The notes: generated by a model not told the origin, from the letters alone. Counted from the first letter of the stretch, positions 37,881 to 50,550 are shown. The stretch is 64,000 nt of DNA from Impatiens glandulifera (GCF_907164915.1 NC_061863.1:7122340-7186339); one strand, 5' to 3'. Numbers and translations are program-made.

Positions 37881-39029
37881 CAGAGGCTATTGCTGCCGCT
37901 CCCATCCAAAGAAAACATAAACACGGTCACGACACGAGCATAAAAACAACATGAGCACAAGTCTGTACACAAATCGTAATATTTTGAGTGAGTCAAACAC
38001 ATCATGATATACATGAAAACAAGTCTATTTGATACGACACGATTGAGCCAACAAGATAACCAAATCTAACGACACAACACGACAAACGAATTTGAGCACG
38101 AGTAATAGTAATGTCTTTGACAATATCATATAAGCATACTAGTAAAGATAAGAGATTATTAAGCAAATTCCAGTAACAGCAATGGCACCATATATGGCTG
38201 TTACTACTCATTTTTCTTTTAGTGTTCTGGGATGATGCTCAAATAAGTGGTGCAGACAACCACATTGTAGTTGCAAAAGATGGAATATGAATTTTACAAC
38301 AATAGGAGAGGCTATTGCTGTCGCTCCCATCCAAAGAAAACATAAACACGGTCAAAACACGAGCATAGAAACGACATGAGCACATGTTTGCACACAAATC
38401 ATAATATTTTGAGTGAGTTAAAACACATCATGATATACATGAAAACAAGTCTATCTGACACGACACGATTGAGCCAACAAGATAACCAACTCTAACAACA
38501 CAACACGATAAACAAATTTGAGCACGAGTAATAGTAATGTCTTTGACAATAGCATATAAGAATACTAGTAAAGATAAGAGATTATTAAGCAAATTACAGT
38601 AACAATAATGGCACCATGGTTGTTACTACTCATTTTTCTTGTAGTGTTCTAGGAAGATGCTTAAGTAAGTGGTGCAGACAACCACATTGTAGTTGCAAAG
38701 GACGGAACATGGAATTATACAACAATAGGAGAGGCTATTGCTTTCGCTCCCATCCAAAGCAAACATAAACACGGTCACGACACGAGCATAGAAACGACAT
38801 GAGCACAGGTCTTCACACAAATCGTAATATTTTGAGTGAGTATAGATACATCATGATATACATGAAAACAAGTCTATCTAATACAAAACGATTGAGCCAA
38901 CAAGATAACCAACTCTAACGACACAACACAACAAACAAATTTTAGCATGAGTAACAATAATTTTTTGGCAATAGCATATGAGCATACCAGTAAAGATAAG
39001 AGATTATGAAGCAAATTCTAGTAACAACA

Positions 39030-39212
39030 ATGGCACCATGGCTGTTACTACTCATTTTTCTTGGAGTGTTCTGGGATGATGCTCAAGTAAGTGGTGCTAA
39101 CAACCACATTGTAGTTACAAAGGACAGAATAGGGAATTTTACAACAATGGAGAGGTTATTGCTATTGCTCCCATCCAAAGCAAACATAAACACGATCACA
39201 ACACGAGCATAG
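39030..39212 (+). pseudogene. PME exon-1 remnant with open 60-residue frame (monomer 3)
   Basis: Reads MAPWLLLLIFLGVFWDDAQ, a signal-peptide-like start, then SGANNHIVVTKD.IGNFTT. A 2-bp loss in ataggagagg shifts the tail to a leucine-rich end. No catalytic residue is present. Probably non-functional unless expressed as a short secreted peptide. Confidence 0.5.
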
Positions 39213-42200
39213 AAACGACATGAGCACAATCTGCACACAAATCGTAATATTTGGAGTGAGTCAAGACACATCATGAACATGAAAACAAGTCTATGTGATA
39301 CGAAACGATTGAGCCAACAAGATAACCAACTCTAACGACATAACACGACAAACAAATTTGAGCACGAGTAACAGTAATGTCTTTGGCAATAACATATAAG
39401 CATACTAGTAAGATAAGAGATTATTAAGCAAATTATAATAACAACAATGGCACCATAGCTGTTACTACTCATTTTCTTGCAGTGTTTTGGGATGATGCTC
39501 AAGTAAGTGGTTCAAACAACCATATAGTAGTTGCAAAGGACAAAACATGGAATTTTACAACAATAGGAGAGGCTATTGCTGCCGCTCCCATCCAAAGCAA
39601 ACATAAACACGGTCACGACACGAGCATAGAAACGACATGAGCACAAGTCTGCACACAAATCGTAATATTTTGAGTGAGTCAAGACACATCATGCTATATA
39701 TGAAAACAAGTTTATCTGATACACCATGATTGAGCTAACAAGATAACTAACTCTAACGACACAACACGACAAATGAATTTGAGCACGAGTAACAATAATG
39801 TCTTTGGAAATAGCATATAAATCATACTAGTAAAGATAAGAGATTATTAAACAAATCACAGTAACATCAATGGTACCATGGCTGTTAATAGTCATTTTTC
39901 TTGCAGTGTTTTAGGATGATGCTCAAGTAAGTGGTGCAGACAACCACATTGTTGTTGCAAAGGACAGAACAAGGAATTTTACAATAATAGGAGAGGCCAT
40001 TTCTGTCGCTCCCATCCAAAGCAAACATAATCACGGTCACGACACGAGCATAGAAACGACATGAGTACAGGTCTGCACACAAATCATAATATTTTGAGTG
40101 AGTTAAGACACATCATGATATACATGAAAACAAGTCTATCTGATACGACACGATTGAGCCAACAAGATAACCAATTCTAACGACATAACACAACAAACGA
40201 ATTTGAGCACGAGTAACAGTAATGTCTTTGGCAATAACATATAAGCATACTAGTAAAGATAAGAGATTATTAAGAAAACTATAGTAACAATAATGGCATC
40301 ATGGCTGTTACTACTCATTTTCTTACAGTGTTTTGGGATGATGCTCAAGTAAGTGGTTCAAACAACCATATAGTAGTTGCAAAGGACAAAACATGGAATT
40401 TTACAACAATAGGAGAGGCTATTGCTGCCGCTCTGACCCAAAGCAAACATAAACACGGTCACGACACGAGCATAGAAACGACATGAGCACAAGTCTGCAC
40501 ACAAATCGTAATATTTTGAGTGAGTCAAGACACATCATGCTATATATGAAAACAAGTTTATCTGATACGACATTATTGAGCTAACAAGATAACTAACTCT
40601 AACGACACAACACGACAAATGAATTTGAGCACGAGTAACAATAATGTCTTGGAAATAGCATATAAACATACTAGTAAAGATAAGAGATTATTAAGCAAAT
40701 CACAGTAACATGAATGGTACCATGGCTGTTAATAGTCATTTTTCTTGTAGTGTTTTAGGATGATGCTCAAGTAAGTGGTGTAGACAACCACATTGTAGTT
40801 GCAAAGGACAGAACAAGGAATTTTACAATAATAGGAGAGGTCATTTCTTTCGCTCCCATCCAAAGCAAACATAATCACGGTCACGACATGAGCATAGAAT
40901 CGACATGAGTATAGTTCTGCACACAAATCATAATATTTTGAGTGAGTCAAGACACATCATGATACACATGAAAACAAGTCTATCTGATACGACACGATTG
41001 AGCCAACAAGATAACCAACTCTAACGACATAACACAACAAACGAATTTGAGCACGAGTAACAGTAATGTCTTTGGCAATAACATATAAGCATACTAGTAA
41101 AGATAAAAGATTATTAAGAAAATTATAGTAACAACAATGGCACCATGGTTGTTACTATTCATTTTCTTATAGGGTTTTGGGATGATGCTCAAGTAAGTGG
41201 TGCAAACAACCATATAGTAGTTGCAAAGGACAAAACATGGAATTTTACAACAATAGGAGAGACTATTGTTGTCGCTCCTAACCAAAGCAAACATAAACAA
41301 GGTCACGACACGAGCATAGAAACGACATGAGTACAAGTCTGCACACAAATCGTAATATTTTGAGTGAGTTAAGACACATCATGCTATATATGAAAACAAG
41401 TTTATCTGATACGACATGATTGAGCTAACAAGATAACTAACTCTAACGACACAACACGACAATGAATTTGAGCATGAGTAACAATAATGTCTTTGGAAAT
41501 AGCATATAAACATACGAGTAAAGATAAGAGATTATTAAGCAAATCACAGTAACATCAATGGTACCATGGCTGTTAATAGTCATTTTTCTTGTAGTGTTTT
41601 AGGATGATGCTCAAGTAAGAGGTACAGACAACCACATTGTAGTTGCAAAGGACAGAACAAGGAATTTTAAAATAATAAGAGAGGCCAATTCTGTCGCTCC
41701 CATCCAAAGAAAACATAATCACGGTCACGACACGAGCATAGAAACGACATGAGCACAGGTCTGCACACAAATCATAATATTTTGAGTGAGTCAAGACACA
41801 TCATGATATACATGAAAACAAGTCTATATGATACGACACGATTGAGCCAACAAGATAACCAACTCTAACGACATAACACAACAAACGAATTTGAGCACGA
41901 GTAACAGTAATGTCTTTGGCAATAACATATAAGCATACTAGTAAAGATAAAAGATTATTAAGAAAATTATAGTAACAACAATGGCACCATGGCTGTTACT
42001 ACTCATTTTCTTACAGTGTTTTGGGATGATGCTCAAGTAAGTGGTGCAAACAACCATATAGTAGTTGCAAAGGACAAAACATGGAATTTTACAACAATAG
42101 GAGAGACTATTGTTGCCGCTCCCATCCAAAGAAAACATAAACACGGTCACGACACGAGCATAGAAACGACATGAGCACAAGTCTCCACACAAATCGTAAT

Positions 42201-44089
42201 ATTTTGAGTGAGTCAAGACACATCATGCTATATATGAAAACAAGTTTATCTGATACGACATGATTGAGCTAACAAGATAACTAACTCTAACGACACAACA
42301 CGACAAATGAATTTGAGCACGAGTAACAATAATGTCTTTGGAAATAGCATATAAACATACTAGTAAAGATAAGAGATTATTAAGAAAATCACAGTAACAT
42401 CAATGGTACCATGGCTGTTAATAGTCATTTTTCTTGCAGTGTTTTAGGATGATGCTCAAGTAAGTGGTGCAGACAACCACATTGTAGTTGCAAAGGACAG
42501 AACATGGAATTTTACAATAATAGGAGAGGCCATTTCTGTCGCTCCCATCCAAAGAAAACATAATCACGGTCACGACACGAGCATAGAAACGACATGAGTA
42601 CATGTCTGCACACAAATCATAATATTTTGAGTGAGTCAAGACACATCATGATATACATGAAAACAAGTCTATCTGATACGACACGATTGAGCCAACAAGA
42701 TAACCAACTCTAACGACATAACACAACAAACGAATTTGAGCACGAGTAATAGTAATGTCTTTGGCAATAACATATAAGCATACTAGTAAAGATAAGAGAT
42801 TATTAAGAAAATTATAGTAACAACAATGGCACCATGGCTGTTACTACTCATTTTCTTACAGTGTTTTGGGATGATGCTCAAGTAAGTGGTTCAAACAACC
42901 ATATAGTAGTTACAAAGGACAAAACATGTAATTTTACAACAATAGGAGAGGTTATTGCTGCCGCTCCCATTCAAAGCAAACATAAACACGGACACGACAC
43001 GAGCATAGAAACGACATGAGCACAAGTCTACACACAAATCATAATATTTTGAGTGAGTCAAGACACATCATGCTATATATGAAAACAAGTTTATCTGATA
43101 CGACATGATTGAGCTAACAAGATAACTAACTCTAAAGACACAACACGACAAATGAATTTGAGCACGAGTAACAATAATGTCTTTGGAAATAGCATATAAA
43201 CATACTAGTAAAGATAAGAGATTATTAAGCAAATCACAGTAACATCAATGGTACCATGGCTGTTAATAGTCATTTTTCTTGTAGTGTTTTAGGATGATGC
43301 TCAAGTAAGAGGTACAGACAACCACATTGTAGTTTCAAAGGACAGAATAAGGAATTTTACAATAATAGGAGAGGCCATTTCTGTCGCTCCCATCCAAAGC
43401 AAACATAATCACGGTCACGACACGAGCATAGAAACTACATGAGTACATGTCTGCACACAAATCATAATATTTTGAGTGAGTCAAGACACATCATGATATA
43501 CATGAAAACAAGTCTATCTGATACGACACGATTGAACCAACAAGATAACCAACTCTAACGACATAACACAACAAACGAATTTGAGCACGAGTAACAGTAA
43601 TGTCTTTGGCAATAATATATAAGCATACTAGTAAAGATAAGAGATTATTAAGCAAATTATAGTAACAACAATGGCACCATGGCTGATACTACTCTTCTTG
43701 TAGTGTTTTGGGATGATGCTCAAGTAAGTGGTGCAAACAACCATATAGTAGTTGCAAAGGACAAAACATGGAATTTTACAACAATAGGAGAGGCTATTGT
43801 TGCCGCTCCCATCCAAAGCAAACATAAACACGGTCACGAAACGAGCATAGAAACGACATGAGCACAAGTCTGCACACAAATCGTAATATTTTGAGTGAGT
43901 CAAGACACATCATGCTATATATGAGAACAAGTTTATCTGATACGACATGATTGAGCTAACAAGATAACCAACTCTAACGGCACAACACGACAAATGAATT
44001 TGAGCACGAGTAACAATAATGTCTTTGGAAATAGCATATAAACATACTACTAAAGATAAGAGATTATTAAGCAAATCACAGTAACATCA

Positions 44090-44272
44090 ATGGCACCATG
44101 GCTGTTAATAGTCATTTTTCTTGCAGTGTTTTGGGATGATGCTCAAGTAAGTGGTGCAGACAACCACATTGTAGTTGCAAAGGACAGAACAGGGAATTTT
44201 ACAATAATAGGAGAGGCCATTTCTGTCGCTCCCATTCAAAACAAAATAATCACGGTCACGACACGAGCATAG
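44090..44272 (+). pseudogene. PME exon-1 remnant with open 60-residue frame (monomer 15)
   Basis: The only monomer that keeps the full PME frame from MAPWLLIVIFLAVFWDDAQ through VSGADNHIVVAKDRTGNFT to the capture junction (about 52 residues). A short tail is encoded by the CACGA repeat. It has a signal peptide and nothing catalytic. It lies at the right edge of the array, where homogenisation is usually weakest. Confidence 0.5.
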
Positions 44273-44399
44273 AAACTACATGAGTACAGGTCTGCACACA
44301 AATCGTAATATTTTGAGTGAGTCAAGACACATCATGATATACATGAAAACAAGTCTATCTGATACGACACGATTGAGCCAACAAGATAACCTACTCTAA

Positions 44400-44600
44400 C
44401 GACACAATACGACAAACGATTTTGCACGAGTTAGCACGACACAAATAAATCTATCGATATAAGTTAACACGACACAAATGAACGATCGTAATATTTTGAG
44501 CGAGTCAAGACACAATACAACAAAGATGAAAATAAATTTCGACACAACACAATACAACACTTCAATTTGACATAAAAAAACCGGAGTTGACTATTTAGGC
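44400..44600. repeat. CACGA-rich repeat, array exit
   Basis: Words such as gttagcacgacaca and acacaatacgac. It extends the spacer of the last monomer and contains a near copy of gatcgtaatattttgag. Confidence 0.6.
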
Positions 44601-44719
44601 ACGATGTCCAACTCTAAATGATACATTGCATATAGGAATCATCTTTTAGTTCAATTAGATAAAACTGTATTTTAGACTTCACAGTTATTAATGCTATCTA
44701 TACACAAGCTTCACAAAAG

Positions 44720-45010
44720 CACACAGTTCATCTTCTTCACAACGTTTGCGTTAGCGACATTCTAATCTCGTCGAGTTGACCAAAGCACGATTCCATAATC
44801 AAATTGGACCCTTGTTGAGCAAGAACAAAACACAAAAAGATAAATTTCGATGCACAACAATGCTCTCTACACACAAGCTTCACAAAAGCACAAAAAGAAC
44901 CATTGAACTTTCTGCAACCACTCACTTGCATCCAGGACCAGCAATCTTTGTTCGAAATTGAAGAATAGAAGAGACCAAGAGAATTGAGGGAATATTGATT
45001 TGGGGGAAAA
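44720..45010 (-). pseudogene. Fragment of the unrecognised gene family (copy 4)
   Basis: Shares cacagttcatctt, aatctcgt and ttgagcaagaa words with 21840-21960, and caagcttcacaaaagcacaaa with 22110-22140. No open frame survives. It lies directly before a PME-type promoter copy, as the 17160 fragment does before the real PME. Confidence 0.45.
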
Positions 45011-45039
45011 TGAAGCATAACAGAAAACTAGATTCAAAA

Positions 45040-45170
45040 TAGAGCTAAAACATTAAACCAATATACAATGTATCATTTTTGATGAGTTTTTCCTTCAAAA
45101 TTTAAAGATTATAATAGGACTAATATTAGTCTCCCAGTCTTAAGTATCATTATTGTGTCAGTGATGAATA
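45040..45170 (+). promoter_or_regulatory. PME promoter copy without a gene
   Basis: Phrases aaccaatatacaatgtatca, ttttccttcaaa and agtctcccagtctt match 18465-18535. CACGA-rich repeat DNA follows where the TATA box and exon should be. Confidence 0.6.
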
Positions 45171-45279
45171 CATGAATTTGAATAAGGATGAGTTAAATTA
45201 TGATGGACTTAACAAATATATAGACAATTATAGATAAAAATAAGTGGATAAATGTAGGTTTTGTCTCATTTTATACGAA

Positions 45280-45640
45280 TTAGAGACACAAGCACGAAAA
45301 GACACAATCACAAATTTATACGATCATAACACGATCTCGAGTTGACACGACATAAACACGGTCACACCACAAGCATAGAAACGACATGAGCATGAGTCTG
45401 CTCACAAATCACAATATTTTGAGTGAGTCAAGACACATCATGATAAACATGAAAACAAGTCTATCTGATACGACATGATTGAACCAACAAGATATGAGTT
45501 AACACGACACAAATAGACGATCGTGATATTTTGAGCGAGTCAAGACACGATAAAATACGGATAAAAATAAATTTCGACACGACACAACTCTTCAATCTGA
45601 CATAAAAAAAAATCGGAGTCGATTATGACTGTTATGTCCA
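45280..45640. repeat. CACGA-rich repeat with a partial satellite spacer
   Basis: Contains tcacaccacaagcatagaaa ... acatgaaaacaagtctatct, the spacer half of the satellite unit, flanked by further acgacac words. Confidence 0.7.
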
Positions 45641-45699
45641 ACTCTAAGTGATACATTGCATATAGGAATCATCTTTTAGTTCAATTATATAAAACTTTA

Positions 45700-46310
45700 T
45701 TTTAGACTTCACAGTTATTATTGCATTGGTTTTTTCATTATTAATTTTTGTTTTCTTTTCAAGTTCAAGTAAATTAATTAATGTTGAAATCATGAAGTTT
45801 TCGTTTTCAGATAGACAGAGTTCTTGACTATTCTGTGCTATTTTTCATATATTTTTTTAGACAAACTAGTTGTTTAGACATGATAGCTATCAATATCATT
45901 CATAAACTCTAAACTCTGTAAATGTCTGATTTGAAAATATTTAGCTTCCCATAAGTCTAGTTTATTTATTACTGATTTTAACATATTTAGGTTAAATCAT
46001 GATTTATTTAATTGATTTATTTAATGTAAGTCATAATTTAAATTTTTAAGCTTTTCATGTTAGTTTCTAGATAATTATTAGATGTTTGGAAACTAGATTA
46101 TTTCATATTACCCTTTTATTATATGATTTTTAACTGAATTTTTAAAGGAAAAAAACACTAGCTAGGTTGATACATTGGATTTTGTTTTAATCTTTTAGCT
46201 ATATTTTGATATAGATTCTTTTTACAACAGATTGTTATTAATTAAATCTGGTTTTCTTTTCAAGTCCAAGGAAAAGATATTGGTCACAATTATAGCAGGA
46301 TATCATGTCT
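45700..46310. other. AT-rich DNA, no gene seen
   Basis: No ORF or repeat of note. Confidence 0.4.
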
Positions 46311-46640
46311 AAACAGTCTATTCAGTTCGTGTAATTTGTGTCAAGACTTTCAATTGTGTTGTGTCGAAACTCATTCTCATCTATATCGTAAATATCATGA
46401 TCAATGAGTTCATCCGTGCTTTGCTAACACATTCAATAAATTTATTCACGTCGTGCTCAAATTCGTGTGTCGTGTTGTTCCGACTAGAACTGATCATCGT
46501 ATCGTCTCAATCGTATTGAGACCCGTTTTTATGTGTGTCATGACGTGACTTAACCCATTCAAAATATTATGACCCACAGGTCCATTCATGTCTTGTTATC
46601 TTATTTTTCAGGTTCAATTGTTAAATCGTGCTAACTAGTG
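46310..46640. repeat. CACGA-rich repeat in inverse orientation
   Basis: The complementary words dominate (cgtgtcgtgttgt, tcgtgctaac, gtgtcatgacgtg) and include caaaatattatgac, the complement of the cgtaatattttgag spacer word. Confidence 0.6.
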
Positions 46641-46832
46641 TTCAAATTCAAATATAGGCTAATCATTTTTAATAGTTTATAATATAACTCATTTTTTAAA
46701 CAACTTATGGCTAGTTTGTCAAAGGTGAAAAAAAAATCAAAATAAGTTCTCTTAGGTGATGTTTTTGTCTCACAACTTCATATAAACAGTTTTACATAAA
46801 GTGACCAATTATTTCCATGGACTTAAAAAGAA

Positions 46833-46967
<135 letters not shown>

Positions 46968-46969
46968 AC

Positions 46970-47200
46970 TCTCTCCAAATTGATTTCATTCTTGTTATAA
47001 CACATAAGGTGATCATCACCTAGACCAATAGACTCAATCTTTCCAACCAGACTGAGTTCTTCCAATAGCGCATATCCAGCTTTCTGGTCGAAGAGAATTT
47101 CATCATTATCTCTAGTTGATATATAAAATTGAGGAAGATATAAAATGCTATCCTGGGCCTGGGAAACCTTTTTGTATATATAACGATGCTTAGTTTCCAA
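46970..47200 (-). pseudogene. Coding-like fragment, unrecognised
   Basis: The minus frame reads SILYLPQFYISTRDNDEILF then DQKAGYALLEELSLVGKIES and [20 protein letters not shown]. The composition looks like real protein, and it is cut on one side by the AT tract and on the other by the repeat at 47210. I do not recognise the family. Confidence 0.35.
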
Positions 47201-47209
47201 AATGTCCGG

Positions 47210-47345
47210 ATTGTCGGGTCGAGAGTTGTGGTTAATTTGAATATATATGTGAGAGTAAATGGATACTTGAGTATTCGGGTTGACCCGACCATAAACTTAA
47301 AACGGTTAAAAATAAAATTAAAAATGCTATCACATTTTTAGCGTA
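47210..47345. repeat. Third copy of a PMEI-upstream repeat
   Basis: Matches 14255-14375 and 27475-27615 (gggtcgagag, taatttgaatatatatgt, gagtaaa.g.atacttg, acttaaaacg). Confidence 0.7.
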
Positions 47346-47459
47346 ATTTTTTTTCACGGTTTTTTATATAATTACTCGTGTAAATGCATGAAGTACATTC
47401 TAGTTTAATAAATTAGCATGGTTTGTCATAAAAAAAAACCTGTATAAAAAATACAGCTA

Positions 47460-48560
47460 GCTACTTGATTAAACCCATATACAATGTATCATCTTTGATT
47501 ATTTTTCCTTCAAAATTTAGTTAAAGATTACAATAAAGGGTTATATGAGTCTCCCAGTCTTGAGTACGAGAGTTTATCTCAATCATTTTTATGTCAGGGA
47601 TGAATAAATTATTTTGTGTTAGGTGTGTATAAAAACAAATTTGGAAAGGCTTAAAAAACTATCAGAAAAATTATAGATAAAACGAGTAAATAAAAATAAA
47701 TTTTGCCTCATTTTATATGAATTTGAGAAACAAGCACGAAAATACACAATTACGAATTTATACGATCATATCAAGATCACGAGTTAACACGACATAAATA
47801 CGATAACGAGTCGTTACAACATAAACATGGTCACGACAAGAGCATAAATACGACACAAGCACGAGATAATATTGTATTGTGTCATGATCGTGTCAATTCA
47901 TAATTGTGTCGTCTCGTGTTTACGTCGTGTTTAACCCAAAACTCAAATGAGTTAATATTTATTGTGTCGTTCCGTACCAATATCGTATTAAATCATGTTG
48001 GTTTGTGTTGACCCAACCCATTGCCTTAAACCTTAAGTCTCGTGCTGATCATGATCATGTTGGTTTAGTATAGACATTAACCTTATTAACATAAAGTTTT
48101 AATTATTATAAATAATTCATGAACTAAGGATCATGCCTAGCTCATTTATAAATAGATGTCCATTCAATCATATATGCACAACTATATTTCCAGTATTTGC
48201 AAATACTAGTAGAGATAAATCAAGAGATTATTAAACAAATAGCAGTAGCAACAATTGTACAATGGTTGTTACTATTCTTTATATATGATTCAAAATCATT
48301 GAACAAATTATAAAACCATATGTTATTTCTTTTGTTGTGTTTTGGATGATTGTTGGACTGATGCTCAAGTAAGTGAAATCAACATCATTGTTGTTGCAAA
48401 GGATAGGACGACGATAAATTTCACAACAATAAGAGAAACGATTGTACAATGCAACTCCCAACCAAAACGGAAATTGCATTTATATTATACTAAAGGAGGG
48501 AGTCTACAATGAATACATTGTAATTGGAAAGAGGACATTAACCCAATGGAAAGAGTCCAT
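47460..48560 (+). pseudogene. Dead PME locus: promoter and broken exon 1
   Basis: The promoter block 47468-47580 matches 18460-18540. CACGA-rich DNA (about 47690-48060) interrupts it. Then come tttataaatagatg and a leader (48147 on), a mutated start region (acaatggttgttactattc, 48257-48279), and a ~75-bp insertion at about 48283-48335. After it lie gatgctcaagtaagtg, attgttgttgcaaagga and, near 48495, GGGAGTCTACAATGAATACATTGT, the catalytic-domain GVYxEY signature. Homology ends at about 48535. The catalytic exon is missing. It still covers sequence beyond the satellite capture point. Confidence 0.75.
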
Positions 48561-50340
48561 ATAAGAAATTAAAAGGTCACAAGTTCGATTCTCACCTGAA
48601 GTGTTTCGAATGGAAGCGGAGAACCATGGTTATGAAATAATAATAACAAATAATTGATATCATTATATTCAAGAATTTCTATGAGTTCAAACTAAAGTTG
48701 GACAATGAGTTGGGTCAACACAATATTGATACGTAACGACACAATACAATATTATCTCAATTGGCACGACATAAATATCAACGACACGTGCACGAGTCTG
48801 CACAATATGTTTGTTAAGAATTTGAATCTTTGTAAACATTTATTATTTTATATACGTGATGTTTTTTCTTTCCTAAATTCATCTATAATATATTTTTCTC
48901 AATTATTGTTTTCATTCTTTAGTTAGTTTATTATATATAAAAATAATTTTGTTTTATTCTTTAATTTATTATATTATATATATTTATTATTTTTTCAATG
49001 ATTAAATCGACTTAACCAATCTTATAACCGACCAAACCGAAACAATATTTAACTGCCAATCGACATATAAAGATTTTTAAAAATTGACACCAACAGTTTG
49101 AATAAATTGCATGCACACTAAATTCAGCATTACAAAAGTTTATTTTCTTATGTATTTTTTCAACTATTTTTTATTAAATTATAATCAAAATATTACTAGT
49201 AATATACTAAAATAAATCATTTATGAAACAATGCCTAGAAAATCTTTTTAAGAAACTCTTTTAAACAATTAAACTAAATATAGGCCGAATCAAATTAACT
49301 CTTTTCGGTTATTTGATAGAGAGAAATGCCCAGCCAATTTGGTCTGTGCTTTGTGACGGAATATGCAAATGAACTTAAATTCTTTTATTTTTGCAAAAAC
49401 TAAACTCATTTTAATGTATTTGTGCTTGTAATAATACTCTGATCAATATTAATAGATTGTTCATATTATTCTAGCAAATAAAATAAAAAGTATTGAAGTT
49501 TGATCTCATTTTGAGAATTCTTCCATCTTGAACACAATACAATTTAGGTCTTAATAATCACAAATAACCTAGGGAGACCCTAAACTTGGGTACCCAAGGA
49601 CTTAAAAGAATATGTATAGTCAAATAAACTCTAGTCTTGGATATCTCATTTGTTCTAGCTATTATCATTAGTTTTTTCTTAAAGTAATGACTTGAGGTCA
49701 ATTTATATTGATAACTTATTATGGGTAATTAATTAAGGAAGGAAGTGTTGTATTATTAAACCTAAACAAAAGCTTGCCTTTATCTTTATTCTTTGGATGT
49801 TGGGTGTTTTTGCCTTTATTATCGGTATGCTAAGCGATTATGTCTTTTATCTGAATATATTTAAACAATTTTTTTAATTTGTAAATTAGTGGCACTATCT
49901 TTATGCCCTACTTTGTCAAGACATATTTAATTTAGAGAAAAGATAATTTCTTTTTAAATTTTGTTTCAATTGGATGGCTATTTAAGGTGCTTAGTATTTA
50001 TTTTATTCAATGTATTTTTAAAAAAGTTAAAATATATTATACCTAACTTTAAATTTTAAAATTAATAAATAATATATTTATTTTTTATTGTAAAGACACA
50101 AATTACAACACTCAAGTTAATGGAGAAAATAATTGTTGTTTTAATTTATAATATAAGAATTTTTTATATATATAAAAATTGTGTTTTAAAAGTAAGGGAT
50201 TTCTAGAATTTTAAATTATTTTTAATTTTATCAATTAAATTTTTAAATTTTAAATTAAATAATTATAAATTTTGAAGAATTTCTCTATGAATGATACTAT
50301 GATTAAGGTAGCTCATACAATACTTTAATCAATGAACTAT
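48560..50340. other. Intergenic DNA upstream of the receptor kinase
   Basis: Contains a few acgac words (48710-48810) and otherwise AT-rich sequence without a gene. Confidence 0.5.
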
Positions 50341-50344
50341 CATG

Positions 50345-50550
50345 CCTATATTTATTATTCATTAGTCCCTACTTTTTACATTCACCATTATATTATTTAT
50401 TAACAAATAATAAATTGACCAATTGTGGAAACGTGAGTCATCCACCCCCATCTTTTAAATATATTATTATTCATTAGTCCTTTATTTATTTTTTAAATAA
50501 AAAGTGACAAACCATTGACCATTATATTATTTATTAATTAATAATAAATT
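50345..50550 (+). promoter_or_regulatory. Duplicated proximal upstream block of the receptor kinase
   Basis: The phrases tattattcattagtcc and ccattatattatttatta occur in the same order at about 50350-50405 and 50465-50540, a ~117-bp tandem duplication 120-310 bp before the start codon. A regulatory role is unproven. Confidence 0.4.

Larger units (their letters stand above)
37883..44460 (+). repeat. Satellite array of PME exon-1-derived ~422-bp units
   Basis: One partial and 15 full monomers. PME start-codon equivalents lie at 38182, 38608, 39030, 39447, 39870, 40293, 40714, 41137, 41558, 41981, 42403, 42826, 43248, 43671 and 44090 (spacing 417-426). Each unit joins about 213 bp homologous to the PME gene (from agcatataagcat in the leader, through the signal peptide, to ATTGCTGCCGCTCCCATCC) to about 208 bp of CACGA-rich sequence (cataaacacggtcacgacac ... 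aatttgagcacgagtaac). The promoter TATA and the catalytic exon are absent from every unit. The last unit runs out into CACGA-rich DNA. Most units have lost the reading frame. Confidence 0.93.

Noticed and set aside
38626..43903. Series of ~65-92-codon minus-strand ORFs of the form CSCRFYARVVTVFMFALDG
   Set aside because: They are the complement of the satellite unit and repeat because the DNA repeats. They lack any sign of coding constraint independent of the PME strand.
37883..44460. CRISPR-like or tandem gene cluster of small secreted peptides
   Set aside because: The units are 422 bp, include the same spacer each time and mostly have broken frames; a satellite explains them better.
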